64,000 bases of DNA from Parabacteroides sp. (lineage in GTDB: Bacteria; Bacteroidota; Bacteroidia; Bacteroidales; Tannerellaceae): positions 1-64,000 of the forward strand of contig JAFUOJ010000011.1 of assembly GCA_017481945.1 (NCBI GenBank), written 5' to 3'. Below, piece after piece: positions 44,076-53,075 of the stretch. How positions within the stretch are numbered: the stretch's first letter is position 1; every line of letters starts with the position of its first letter. Position numbers and translations under genes: made by a program. The notes under the pieces are model-generated. The model did not search any database, was not told where the DNA came from, and saw nothing but the letters and a program-made list of their open reading frames with translations.

Positions 44076-45869
44076 ATGGTTATCGAACAACAGATTACCG
44101 AGGCTATTATTGCCGGCATTAAAGAACTGTACGGTGCAGATGTAACTGCCAACCAGATACAGCTACAAAAAACAAAAAAAGAGTTCAAAGGACATCTAAC
44201 TCTAGTCGTTTTCCCATTTCTTCGCATGTCGAAGAAATATCCAGAACAGACAGCTCAAGAAATTGGAGAATATTTACTTCAACACGAATCTGCTGTTGCA
44301 GAGTTCAATGTAATTAAAGGTTTCCTAAACCTTACTATTGCTTGTGCTCAATGGATAAATCTTCTAAACGACATTCATAATCAACCTACTTACGGAATTG
44401 TTCCTGTAACTGAACAATCTCCTCTGGTTATGATTGAATATTCCTCTCCCAATACAAATAAGCCACTTCATTTAGGCCATGTCCGCAACAACCTATTAGG
44501 CTACAGTTTATCTGAAATCTTAAAGGCTAACGGAAACAAAGTAGTAAAGACTAACATTGTAAACGACAGAGGTATCCACATCTGTAAGTCTATGTTAGCT
44601 TGGCAAAAGTGGGGAAATGGTGTAACCCCTGAAAGCGCAGGAAAGAAAGGCGACCATTTAATCGGTGACTTTTACGTGCTTTTCAGTAATAAGTTAAAAG
44701 AAGAAACTGCCGCTCTCGAAGCACAAGGCATGACTAAAGAGGAAGCAGAAGCTGCTTCACCACTAATGGCCGAAGCTCGCGAAATGCTTCGTAAGTGGGA
44801 AGCCGGAGACAAAGACATCCGTGCCCTTTGGGAAATGATGAACAATTGGGTATACGCAGGTTTCGACGAGACCTACAAAATGATGGGCGTTGACTTCGAT
44901 AAAATTTATTATGAATCTCAAACCTATTTAGAAGGTAAGAGTAAAGTTTTGGAAGGTCTTGATAAAGGTATCTTCTACCGTCGTGAAGATGGTTCTGTAT
45001 GGGCAGACTTAACTAAAGACGGTTTAGACGAAAAGTTATTACTCCGTACAGACGGTACCTCTGTTTATATGACTCAAGATATTGGTACTGCTAAGTTACG
45101 CTTCGATGACTACCCTATCAATAAAATGATTTATGTCGTAGGAAACGAACAGAACTACCACTTCCAAGTTTTATCCATTCTATTAGACAAATTAGGATTT
45201 GAATTTGGTAAAGGTTTGGTTCATTTCTCCTATGGTATGGTTGAACTACCGGAAGGAAAAATGAAGAGCCGCGAAGGAACAGTCGTCGACGCTGATGATT
45301 TGATGGAAGAGATGGTTAATACAGCTCGCGAAATCTCTCAAGAATTAGGTAAATTAGACGGAATGACTGTAGAAGAGTCTGAAAACATCGCTCGCATGGT
45401 CGGTTTAGGTTCTCTAAAATACTTCATCTTGAAAGTTGACCCACGTAAGAATATGACCTTCAATCCGAAGGAATCTATCGACTTTAACGGAAACACAGGT
45501 CCTTTCATTCAATATACTTATGCTCGTATCTGCTCTGTTCTTCGCAAAGCTGCCGAACAAGGAATCGTTTTACCGGAACAATTACCGACAACCACTACAA
45601 TCTCTGAAAAAGAGGAAAACTTGATTCAGATGATTGCAGACTATGCGTCTATTGTTCGTGAAGCAGGTAAAGAATATAGCCCTGCACTGATTGCGAACTA
45701 TACATACGACTTGGTAAAAGAATATAATCAGTTCTATCATGATTTCTCTATCCTTCGCGAAGAAAACGAAGAGGTAAAGAAATTCCGTTTGGTTCTTTCT
45801 GCCAACGTTGCGAAAATCGTCAAGTCAGGTATGGCTTTATTAGGTATCGAAGTTCCAGAAAGAATGTAA
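44076..45869 (+). CDS. argS: Arginyl-tRNA synthetase
   Basis: The 597-residue class I synthetase has an N-terminal ArgRS-specific domain (about 1-115), the HIGH-type motif in IEYSSPNTNKPLHLGHVRNNLLG, a KMSK-like site written MKSREGTVVDADDLMEE and the C-terminal anticodon-binding DALR domain (about 475-597). The start MVIEQQITEAIIAGIKELYG at 44076 was chosen on the promoter position and the conserved N-terminus. It charges tRNA-Arg; a tRNA-Arg(CCT) lies elsewhere in the window. Strong terminator after. Confidence 0.95.
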   Translation: MVIEQQITEAIIAGIKELYGADVTANQIQLQKTKKEFKGHLTLVVFPFLRMSKKYPEQTAQEIGEYLLQHESAVAEFNVIKGFLNLTIACAQWINLLNDIHNQPTYGIVPVTEQSPLVMIEYSSPNTNKPLHLGHVRNNLLGYSLSEILKANGNKVVKTNIVNDRGIHICKSMLAWQKWGNGVTPESAGKKGDHLIGDFYVLFSNKLKEETAALEAQGMTKEEAEAASPLMAEAREMLRKWEAGDKDIRALWEMMNNWVYAGFDETYKMMGVDFDKIYYESQTYLEGKSKVLEGLDKGIFYRREDGSVWADLTKDGLDEKLLLRTDGTSVYMTQDIGTAKLRFDDYPINKMIYVVGNEQNYHFQVLSILLDKLGFEFGKGLVHFSYGMVELPEGKMKSREGTVVDADDLMEEMVNTAREISQELGKLDGMTVEESENIARMVGLGSLKYFILKVDPRKNMTFNPKESIDFNGNTGPFIQYTYARICSVLRKAAEQGIVLPEQLPTTTTISEKEENLIQMIADYASIVREAGKEYSPALIANYTYDLVKEYNQFYHDFSILREENEEVKKFRLVLSANVAKIVKSGMALLGIEVPERM

Positions 45870-45890
45870 CGACAAACAGAATACTATCAC

Positions 45891-45933
45891 AAAAAAGGCG
45901 TCACACTATCTGTTTTAGTGTGACGCCTTTTTT
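45891..45933 (+). terminator. Terminator after argS
   Basis: A perfect 18-bp stem pairs 45891-45908 with 45916-45933 around a 7-nt loop, ending in six T. Confidence 0.9.
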
Positions 45934-45945
45934 ATTAGAAAACCG

Positions 45946-45975
45946 ATAGGCATCGCTCTGGGAACGAATGCCTAT
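45946..45975 (-). terminator. Terminator after topA
   Basis: ATAGGCAT (45946-45953) pairs with ATGCCTAT (45968-45975). On the reverse strand a TTTTCT run follows, just after the topA stop. Confidence 0.65.
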
Positions 45976-45980
45976 TGATT

Positions 45981-48329
45981 TTATGCTTTCTTCTTACGCG
46001 TTGTCTTCTTCGTGCCTGTCGATTTCTCAGCTGCTTCTACAACAATTTTCTTACAGTCCTCTACTGAAAGTTCCACCGGATTTGTCACCGTTTTAGGAAT
46101 ACGATAATTTGTTCCTTTATAAACGATGTAAGGTCCAAAACGTCCATTCAAGATCTCCATTTCCGGTTCTTCATCGAATCTCTTAATAAAACGCTGTTCA
46201 TCTTTCTTCCGTTTTTCTTCAATCAAACCAATTGCCTCTTCCGGAGTAATTGTCAACGGATTCAAATCTTTAGGAATGGAAATAAATTTACCATCGTGAC
46301 GGACAAAAGGTCCGAAACGACCTACAGCTGCCACCATCACTTTACCTTCATACTCTCCGATTGTACGAGGCAAATCAAACAATTTCAAAGCTTCTTCCAA
46401 TGTAATTGTATCGATAGACTGGCCTTTCATCAAAGAGGCAAACTGTGGTTTAGGCGCATTCTTATCCTCTGCATGTGCCGCTCCAATCTGAACAACAGGA
46501 CCATAACGACCAATTTTCACGAAGACCGGTTTACCACTTTTTGGGTCTATACCTAACTCCCGTTCTCCAACTTTATGTTCTGTCTTCACAGCCGAGGTAG
46601 CTTCCACAATCGGATGGAACATTTTGTAGAACTTATCGATGGCTTTTGTCCAAACCAACTCTCCTTCTGCCACCTGGTCAAATTCTTTTTCTACGCTGGC
46701 AGTAAAATTATAATCCATAACAGACGGGAAGTATTCCATCAAGAAGTCATTCACAACTGTACCAATATCAGTCGGCATTAACTTGCTACGATCTGCCCCT
46801 ACCACTTCCTTCTTTTCAGTTTCTTTAATCTTACCTTTAGATAAAGTAATGACTGAATAAGTTCGTTCTGTTCCCTCTTTATCTCCCTTCACTACATATT
46901 CGCGGTTCTGGATTGTTTGGATAGTCGGGGCATACGTTGACGGACGTCCAATTCCCAATTCCTCTAAGCGACGAACTAAACTGGCTTCCGTATAACGTGG
47001 CGGACGTTGTGTAAAACGTTCTGTTGCCACAATGTCTTTCAAAGACAAGACATCATTCAACTTTACCGGTGGCAACAAACCATTCTCCTGCTCTTTTTCA
47101 ACCTCTTCATCGTTACTTTCCATGTAAACCTGCAAGAAGCCTTCAAAACTAATCACTTCACCGACAGCCACAAATCGTTCAGTCTGTCCACCGATTCCTA
47201 CTGATATAGTTGTACGTTCCAACTCTGCGTCAGCCATCTGACAAGCAATCGTACGCTTACGGATCAACTCATACAACCGTTTTTCCTGTGAAGTAGCTCC
47301 CGCCTCTACATTACTAATGTAGGTTGGACGAATCGCTTCGTGTGCCTCCTGCGCTCCCTTGCTTTTCGTGTGATACTGACGGAATTTATAATACCGTTCG
47401 CCATACGTTTCAAGAATAGCCTCTTTGGCTGTTCCTAACGCCAAGTCACTCAAGTTTACGGAGTCAGTACGCATATATGTAATCAAACCGGATTCATACA
47501 AACGTTGTGCTATCATCATTGTTTGTGAAACAGAATAACCCAACTTACGCGCAGCCTCCTGTTGTAAAGTAGACGTTGTAAAAGGAGGAGCCGGAGTCTT
47601 TTTCACCGGTTTCGTTGTTATATCATCAATTGTAAAAGAGGCATTCTTACAAGACTCTAAAAAGGCTTCTACCTCTTTTTTATCTTTTAAACGACGATTC
47701 AGTTCTGCTTTTAGGACAGTAGTTCCATCTGGTAAGATAAAATTAGCAACTACCCGATAAGCCGCCTCGCTCACAAAATCGTTTATCTCTCGTTCACGTT
47801 CTACGATAAGACGAACAGCGACAGATTGTACACGACCTGCTGACAGGGCCGGTTTCACCTTGCGCCACAAAATGGGAGAGAGTTCGAACCCAACGATACG
47901 ATCCAGTACACGACGTGCCTGCTGCGCATTTACCAAATCTATATTAATATCGCGAGGTGTTTCAATCGCATGCAAAATCGCATTCTTGGTAATTTCATGA
48001 AAAACGATACGTTTTGTATTCTCCGGCTTCAACCCAAGCACTTCGTATAAATGCCAGGATATAGCTTCCCCCTCACGGTCCTCATCGGAAGCCAACCAAA
48101 CCAGCTCGGCCGCTTTAGCTTCAGATTTCAGTTCGTTTACCAATTTTTTCTTTTCGGTGGGTATCACATATTGCGGAGTATAGTCATGTTGGATATCAAT
48201 GCCAAACTCCTTCGCCTTCAGATCGCGGATGTGCCCATAGCTTGACATGACCTTGTAGTCCTTTCCCAAGAACTTTTCAATGGTCTTTGCCTTAGCAGGA
48301 GACTCCACTATTACCAGATTCTTTTGCAT
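45981..48329 (-). CDS. topA: DNA topoisomerase I (type IA)
   Basis: The 782-residue enzyme relaxes negative supercoils. The Toprim domain is at about 3-115 (VIVESPAKAKTIEKFLG, SDEDREGEAISWHL). The active-site tyrosine is Y285 in SGLITYMRTDSVNLS. Instead of the E. coli zinc ribbons, the C-terminus has three short topoisomerase C-terminal repeats (RYGPVVQIG, RFGPFVRHDG, RFGPYIVYKG) and a lysine-rich end. This is usual in Bacteroidetes. The possible promoter is a reverse TAAGTTTG box at 48359-48366. Confidence 0.95.
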   Translation of the reverse strand: MQKNLVIVESPAKAKTIEKFLGKDYKVMSSYGHIRDLKAKEFGIDIQHDYTPQYVIPTEKKKLVNELKSEAKAAELVWLASDEDREGEAISWHLYEVLGLKPENTKRIVFHEITKNAILHAIETPRDINIDLVNAQQARRVLDRIVGFELSPILWRKVKPALSAGRVQSVAVRLIVEREREINDFVSEAAYRVVANFILPDGTTVLKAELNRRLKDKKEVEAFLESCKNASFTIDDITTKPVKKTPAPPFTTSTLQQEAARKLGYSVSQTMMIAQRLYESGLITYMRTDSVNLSDLALGTAKEAILETYGERYYKFRQYHTKSKGAQEAHEAIRPTYISNVEAGATSQEKRLYELIRKRTIACQMADAELERTTISVGIGGQTERFVAVGEVISFEGFLQVYMESNDEEVEKEQENGLLPPVKLNDVLSLKDIVATERFTQRPPRYTEASLVRRLEELGIGRPSTYAPTIQTIQNREYVVKGDKEGTERTYSVITLSKGKIKETEKKEVVGADRSKLMPTDIGTVVNDFLMEYFPSVMDYNFTASVEKEFDQVAEGELVWTKAIDKFYKMFHPIVEATSAVKTEHKVGERELGIDPKSGKPVFVKIGRYGPVVQIGAAHAEDKNAPKPQFASLMKGQSIDTITLEEALKLFDLPRTIGEYEGKVMVAAVGRFGPFVRHDGKFISIPKDLNPLTITPEEAIGLIEEKRKKDEQRFIKRFDEEPEMEILNGRFGPYIVYKGTNYRIPKTVTNPVELSVEDCKKIVVEAAEKSTGTKKTTRKKKA

Positions 48330-48390
48330 AATAACGTCTTATCTATTCAAATTGGGTGCAAACTTACACAAATTCTAAGAATTATGGCAA

Positions 48391-48471
48391 GATTTCTGAA
48401 TTGTGAATGATAAATTATCTATTAAATTTGCGATTTACAATTGAAAAGTAATCTATCATAATTCAGAAATC
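48391..48471. repeat. 12-bp perfect inverted repeat flanking the TPR gene promoter
   Basis: GATTTCTGAATT (48391-48402) and AATTCAGAAATC (48460-48471) are perfect inverted copies, 57 bp apart. They enclose the TAAATTTG box (48423-48430). The right arm ends 5 bp before the ATG at 48477. The arrangement could be a leader stem, a pair of operators or an invertible promoter. Confidence 0.7.
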
Positions 48472-48476
48472 CGCTT

Positions 48477-48740
48477 ATGGAAACAATTAAACAACTCATT
48501 TCCGAGGGTAAAACAGACGAAGCAATTCATTTGTTGGATGAATACATCGAAAAAAACAATACTGATGATAATGCCTATTACTTACGAGGCAATGCCTACC
48601 GTAAGACAGGAAATATCCGTTTGGCACTCAATAATTACTTATCAGCTATGGAGCTTAATCCGGATAGTCCCGCTGTTATCGCCCATAATCAACTTATCGC
48701 TATTCTAAACTTCTATAACAAGAATATGTACAACCAATAA
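48477..48740 (+). CDS. Small TPR protein
   Basis: Of the 87 residues, about 70 form two tetratricopeptide repeats (ISEGKTDEAIHLLDEYIEKN and AYYLRGNAYRKTGNIRLALNNYLSAMELNPDSP). There is no signal peptide, so it is cytosolic. It ends with a short helix (NQLIAILNFYNKNMYNQ). TPRs serve protein binding; the partner is unknown. It is divergent from topA, and a hairpin terminator shared with nagB follows its stop. Confidence 0.8.
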   Translation: METIKQLISEGKTDEAIHLLDEYIEKNNTDDNAYYLRGNAYRKTGNIRLALNNYLSAMELNPDSPAVIAHNQLIAILNFYNKNMYNQ

Positions 48741-48742
48741 AA

Positions 48743-48771
48743 AAAGCAGTGTTTGTACTAAACACTGCTTT
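48743..48771. terminator. Bidirectional terminator between the TPR gene and nagB
   Basis: AAAGCAGTGTTT (48743-48754) pairs with AAACACTGCTTT (48760-48771) around a 5-nt loop. Confidence 0.85.
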
Positions 48772-48795
48772 CTCCTATACCTTATTATATATAGG

Positions 48796-49608
48796 TTACT
48801 TCAACAATGAGCAAGGACAAAGGTGATCCTTTTCAATATCCTTGAAATAGTTGTATGTTCCTACCTTCATTTCAGCGCAAGCAGCTTCGTCTGCAACAAT
48901 GATTCCTTTCGGATGTAATTGCAACGCTGTAATGGTCCACATCTGGTTGACAGCACCTTCAACAGCTTGCTGCAAAGCACGAGCCTTGTTATGACCATTC
49001 ACCATAATCAAGACCTCTTTTGCGTCCAGCACAGTTCCCACACCTACTGTTACCGCTGTCTTAGGAACTTTATTCACATCGTTATCAAAGAAACGAGAGT
49101 TTGCGATAATCGTATCCGTAGTCAATGTTTTAATACGTGTACGAGAAGCCAATGAAGAACCCGGTTCGTTAAATGCAATATGTCCGTCAGGACCAATACC
49201 GCCTAAGAACAAATCAACACCTCCTACTGCTTTCATCTTTGCTTCGTAAGCAGCACATTCGGCTTCCAAATCCTCAGCGTTACCATTTAGGATGTTTACA
49301 TTCTCCGGATTAATATCAATATGGTTGAAGAAGTTATTCCACATGAATGAATGATAGCTTTCCGGATGTTCCTTCGGCAATCCTACATACTCATCCATGT
49401 TGAAAGTAATCACATGTTGAAAAGAGATAACTCCCTGCTTGTTCAGTTCAATCAAGTTCTTGTACATACCCAGCGGAGAAGAACCGGTCGGTAAGCCCAG
49501 AACAAATGGTTTTTCTGCTGTCGGATTTGCTTTCTTAATCTTCGCAGCCACATAATTAGCAGCCCACTTTGAAAGCTGCTCGTAATTAGGTTCAATAATT
49601 AGTCTCAT
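48796..49608 (-). CDS. nagB: Glucosamine-6-phosphate deaminase
   Basis: The 270-residue NagB-family enzyme converts glucosamine-6-phosphate to fructose-6-phosphate and ammonia. Landmarks are [61 protein letters not shown] and [23 protein letters not shown]. The catalytic Asp (FNMDEY), the DGHIAFNEP His/Glu and length match the E. coli enzyme (266). The start MRLIIEPNY at 49608 is the family N-terminus; 12 residues of the longer frame are discarded. It stands alone on this strand, before the flavodiiron gene. Confidence 0.93.
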   Translation of the reverse strand: MRLIIEPNYEQLSKWAANYVAAKIKKANPTAEKPFVLGLPTGSSPLGMYKNLIELNKQGVISFQHVITFNMDEYVGLPKEHPESYHSFMWNNFFNHIDINPENVNILNGNAEDLEAECAAYEAKMKAVGGVDLFLGGIGPDGHIAFNEPGSSLASRTRIKTLTTDTIIANSRFFDNDVNKVPKTAVTVGVGTVLDAKEVLIMVNGHNKARALQQAVEGAVNQMWTITALQLHPKGIIVADEAACAEMKVGTYNYFKDIEKDHLCPCSLLK

Positions 49609-49681
49609 AATATTCAAGTTTATTAATAATATCTTTTTTAACAACAGTTTTACACTTTACATCTCAACCAGCGCTTCTCTC

Positions 49682-50872
49682 TCAACCTTTCAACTGTTCA
49701 GCCATAGCCTGTCCCAAAGCCCAACAAGCTTCATACTTATCAGCCTTCAAAGCCTGTTTCTGTTCTACCGGTTCCCCTACGACTGTCCATTTCATCTTTT
49801 CACCAAAAGCAGCCAAATGTTTAACCGCTACTCCTGACCACGAGAAGGAACCAAAGTAACCGAACAAACGATCCTTTACTTCACGAGTCTCGATCCGTTC
49901 CAAAAGCGATGCTATCTCAGGGAACAACCGATTACTATAGGTTGGACAACCGATAAGCACTCCTTTGTACTTAAATATATCTTTCAATATATAAGAAGAG
50001 GCACTCTTACTTACATTGTGTAGTACTATATTCTTAACCCCGTTTGCAGCCAAAGAAGAGGCTATCGTCTCTGCCATCTGTTCCGTATTACCATACATAC
50101 TTCCATAGACAACAGTAACACCCTCTTCTCCTTCATAGCGACTCAGGCGATCATAAATATCTATTGCCTTTGCGATATGCTCACGCCATATAGGACCATG
50201 CGTAGAACAAATCGTCTGAATATCCAATGCTGACAACTTTTGTAGAGCACGCTGCACAGCATTTCCATATTTCCCTACAATATTGGCGTAATAGCGAACC
50301 ATCTCCTCCCAATATCGTTCTACGTTCATCTCCGTATCAATCACTCCACCATCCAGTGTTCCATAAGTTCCGAAAGCGTCTGCCGAGAATAAAATCTTAT
50401 CAGCAGCGTCATACGTCACCATTACTTCCGGCCAGTGTACCATTGGAGCCATATAGAAAGAGAGCTGACGACTACCAATATTCAAGGTATCTCCCTCTTT
50501 CACTTCATGTAGTCCGGTCGTAATACCATGATAACCTTCCAACATTCCGAACGTCAGTTTATTTCCTACAATCTGTACATTCGGATACTGTTGACGCAAT
50601 AAACGGATACTACCTGCATGATCCGGCTCCATGTGATTCACAATCAAATAATCTAAAGGACGACCATTCAGTGCGTCAGTAATCTTCTTCAAGAAAATAT
50701 CGGAATAACAAATATCCACCGTATCTACCAAGACCGTCTTCTCATCCACTATCAAATATGAATTATAGGACACACCTTGCGGTAAAGGCCAAAGGTTCTC
50801 GAACAGAGCTTTTTGGCGGTCATTCACTCCTACATAATAAATATCTTTCGCAATTGTTTTTAGTCTATACAT
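49682..50872 (-). CDS. Flavodiiron protein (FprA-type)
   Basis: The 396-residue protein has a beta-lactamase-like diiron domain (about 1-250) with the ligand set HMEPDHAGS, later APMVHWPEVM and STHGPIW. A flavodoxin domain follows (about 255-396, VVYGSMYGNTEQMAETIASSLA). There is no C-terminal rubredoxin. Such proteins reduce O2 to water or NO to N2O and protect anaerobes. The start MYRLKTIAKDIYYVGVND at 50872 is the family start; the longer frame adds 17 unconserved residues. lgt lies 58 bp upstream on the same strand. Confidence 0.9.
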   Translation of the reverse strand: MYRLKTIAKDIYYVGVNDRQKALFENLWPLPQGVSYNSYLIVDEKTVLVDTVDICYSDIFLKKITDALNGRPLDYLIVNHMEPDHAGSIRLLRQQYPNVQIVGNKLTFGMLEGYHGITTGLHEVKEGDTLNIGSRQLSFYMAPMVHWPEVMVTYDAADKILFSADAFGTYGTLDGGVIDTEMNVERYWEEMVRYYANIVGKYGNAVQRALQKLSALDIQTICSTHGPIWREHIAKAIDIYDRLSRYEGEEGVTVVYGSMYGNTEQMAETIASSLAANGVKNIVLHNVSKSASSYILKDIFKYKGVLIGCPTYSNRLFPEIASLLERIETREVKDRLFGYFGSFSWSGVAVKHLAAFGEKMKWTVVGEPVEQKQALKADKYEACWALGQAMAEQLKG

Positions 50873-50930
50873 ATTTTTCCAGTTTAACTTTTCTATTCCA
50901 TTGAGTACCTCATCAGTCCTCAAACAATTA

Positions 50931-51746
50931 TTATTTCTTTTTCAATGCTCTCCAGACACAATATATACCGGCTAAAACAAACGGAATACTTAACCACTGT
51001 CCCATATTCAATATCATATCCGATTCAAAGGCTTCTTGATCATTCTTTACTAACTCGATAAAGAAACGAGAACCAAATATACAGATCATAAATATTCCGA
51101 AGATAAGCCCTTCTTTCTTCCATGCGTCTTTCTTAAAATATAACCACATACAAAGAAAAAAGGTTGCCAAATAGCAAGCCGCTTCGTAAAGTTGTGTCGG
51201 ATGACTCGGTGCAGAGAAAATAGGTTCTGCCCCACTACGCCACGCATGTAAGTTCTCTATAAAACGGAATCCCCACGGTAAATCGGTTGGATGTCCATAG
51301 ATTTCGTGATTCATCAAATTACCCAAACGAATCATCGCTGCTACTAATCCGGTAGGAACAACCAGCATATCGAACGTCCAAAGCATACTGCGATGACTGA
51401 CTCGCTTTGAATAAAAATAGACTGCAATAACGATACCCAATGTTCCGCCATGACTCGCCAATCCGCCTTCCCATACTTTTAGGATTTCAATCGGATTTGC
51501 TAAATAATAGTCTGGAGAATAGAACAGGCAATGACCCAAACGAGCACCAATCACAGTTCCCATAATAGTATAAATCAGCAGAGAATCAATCCAAGCCGGA
51601 TTGAGCTTTTCTCTTTTCCACATCTTCTCTACGATCATGTAACCAATCCAAAAACCTACAGCAAACGCCAAACCATACCAACGTATTTCGCGTGAGCCGA
51701 TCGAGAAAATAGCGGGATCTGCTGTCCAGGTAATAAAATCAAGCAT
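50931..51746 (-). CDS. lgt: Phosphatidylglycerol-prolipoprotein diacylglyceryl transferase
   Basis: The 271-residue inner membrane enzyme has about seven transmembrane helices. It transfers diacylglycerol to the lipobox Cys of prolipoproteins. Signatures are GARLGHCLFYSPDYY, WEGGLASHGG, LVAAMIRLGNLMNHEIYG and SHPTQLYEA. It serves the several lipoproteins encoded here (fimbrial-like, M28, glycine-zipper). It appears to lead the flavodiiron gene on the same strand. Confidence 0.94.
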   Translation of the reverse strand: MLDFITWTADPAIFSIGSREIRWYGLAFAVGFWIGYMIVEKMWKREKLNPAWIDSLLIYTIMGTVIGARLGHCLFYSPDYYLANPIEILKVWEGGLASHGGTLGIVIAVYFYSKRVSHRSMLWTFDMLVVPTGLVAAMIRLGNLMNHEIYGHPTDLPWGFRFIENLHAWRSGAEPIFSAPSHPTQLYEAACYLATFFLCMWLYFKKDAWKKEGLIFGIFMICIFGSRFFIELVKNDQEAFESDMILNMGQWLSIPFVLAGIYCVWRALKKK

Positions 51747-51767
51747 AACTTTTCTTGTTAAAACTAA

Positions 51768-51819
51768 AAGTTGAGAACTCTAAGCGTACGAAACTACGTC
51801 CGCTTAAAACTCCCAACTT
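51768..51819 (-). terminator. Imperfect hairpin after ddh
   Basis: 51768-51786 (AAGTTGAGAACTCTAAGCG) pairs imperfectly with 51801-51819, 14 of 19 positions. On the reverse strand TTTTAGTTTT follows. It lies 11 bp beyond the ddh stop. Confidence 0.6.
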
Positions 51820-51829
51820 ATAAAACTAA

Positions 51830-52726
51830 TTAAACGAGTTTACGAATTAAGCCTTCTCTTTCCCCGTACAACATATCTATTACAGGGATTTCAATCATTG
51901 TATAAGCACCCGGTTGCTGTTTGAAACTTGCACGTGCTACTGATACTAAAATCTGAGCAGTCAATGCCGGATTATTTATCTTCATATCAAATTCAATCAG
52001 CTGGTTCTGTGTTTTACCGGAAACACCTTTGCGAACCAAATTCACTCCATGTCCCATGTCCTTCAAATCATCTACACAATCAACCTGAATCACATGTGTT
52101 TCATCATGAGCAAAGTAATCATCCGCTTTAATAGCTGCTGCTACCTGATTGAAATCGTATCCTTCTTTTACTTCAATATACACCATACGACGATGAACGC
52201 CTGTTCCTAAAGGAATAGTCATAGACAAAGCTGCCTTTACACCTTCAATCGCTTTCACAGCAACTGTATGTCCCATACTCATACCCGGACCAAAGTTTGT
52301 ATAAGTAATACCCTTCGGAACGATTGCTTGCAACAAAGCACGAATTACAGAGTCGCTACCCGGATCCCAACCGGAAGAAATAACAGAAACCGTATTATGC
52401 GCCTTTGCAACTGCGTCTAACGAACGACGCAGGTCAACGATACTACCATGAATATCAAAACTATCAACCGTATTGATACCTAAAGCCAAGATCTCTTTCG
52501 CATAAGACTCTACGCTACGTGTCGGAGTCGCAAGAATAGCAACATCTACACTATCCAACTTCGTAATATGATCGGTAACTGTATATTCTTTTAACTCATT
52601 TGGAATGTCATTTGGGTTACGACGTACTACACCAGCCACCTCAAAATCAGGAGCAGCCTCTAATGCTTCTAACACATACTTTCCAATATTGCCATATCCA
52701 ACAATGGCAGCTCTAATCTTTTTCAT
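51830..52726 (-). CDS. ddh: meso-Diaminopimelate dehydrogenase
   Basis: The 298-residue enzyme makes meso-DAP from tetrahydrodipicolinate, NADPH and ammonia in one step. The Rossmann start is RAAIVGYGNIGKYVLEALE, and the DAP site contains SSGWDPGSDSVIRALLQ and NFGPGMSMGHTVAVKAIEG. Use of the dehydrogenase pathway for lysine and peptidoglycan is frequent in Bacteroidales. A clear promoter (52761-52791) lies directly upstream. Confidence 0.93.
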   Translation of the reverse strand: MKKIRAAIVGYGNIGKYVLEALEAAPDFEVAGVVRRNPNDIPNELKEYTVTDHITKLDSVDVAILATPTRSVESYAKEILALGINTVDSFDIHGSIVDLRRSLDAVAKAHNTVSVISSGWDPGSDSVIRALLQAIVPKGITYTNFGPGMSMGHTVAVKAIEGVKAALSMTIPLGTGVHRRMVYIEVKEGYDFNQVAAAIKADDYFAHDETHVIQVDCVDDLKDMGHGVNLVRKGVSGKTQNQLIEFDMKINNPALTAQILVSVARASFKQQPGAYTMIEIPVIDMLYGEREGLIRKLV

Positions 52727-52760
52727 ACTTTAGTTTAGTTTTTTACTATTTCTTCAGCCA

Positions 52761-52791
52761 CAAAAGTAGTTATAAATAGAAAAAAGACAAA
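52761..52791 (-). promoter_or_regulatory. Promoter of ddh
   Basis: Reverse-strand TACTTTTG (52761-52768) and TTTG (52788-52791) are 19 bp apart, 35 bp upstream of the start. Confidence 0.8.
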
Positions 52792-52851
52792 TGAGAGACC
52801 GTTGTTTTTGTTTAAAATACTTATCAAAATTACTCCTCGAGTAAGCTAAAA

Positions 52852-52911
52852 GTTTCAAGTAAGAAACTCCGAGTTTCATGCCTTGAAACTTTTAGTTTCA
52901 TCGTAAGAAAC
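52852..52911. repeat. Three tandem GTTTC/GAAAC palindromes with 22-bp pitch
   Basis: GTTTC occurs at 52852, 52873 and 52895, and GAAAC at 52863, 52885 and 52907. They alternate so that each pair forms a short stem of about 16 bp, repeated every 21-22 bp. It lies in the gap between the divergent ddh promoter and the fimbrial-like gene. The geometry resembles the array at 4251-4388, with different sequence. The remainder of the gap to 53075 shows no gene. Confidence 0.8.
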
Positions 52912-53075
52912 TTTCAGCTTTTTCAGGACTTTTATTTTAAGAGGTAAGCAACAACTCATCCCTTTGTAGGCAAGAACTTTTTATCAAATCAATAAATCTT
53001 TTCTAAAATCCTTTTTCTTTTCAAATATTTATTATTCCTTTGCAATATTCTATTAACAATTAAAACAGCTTAGCT

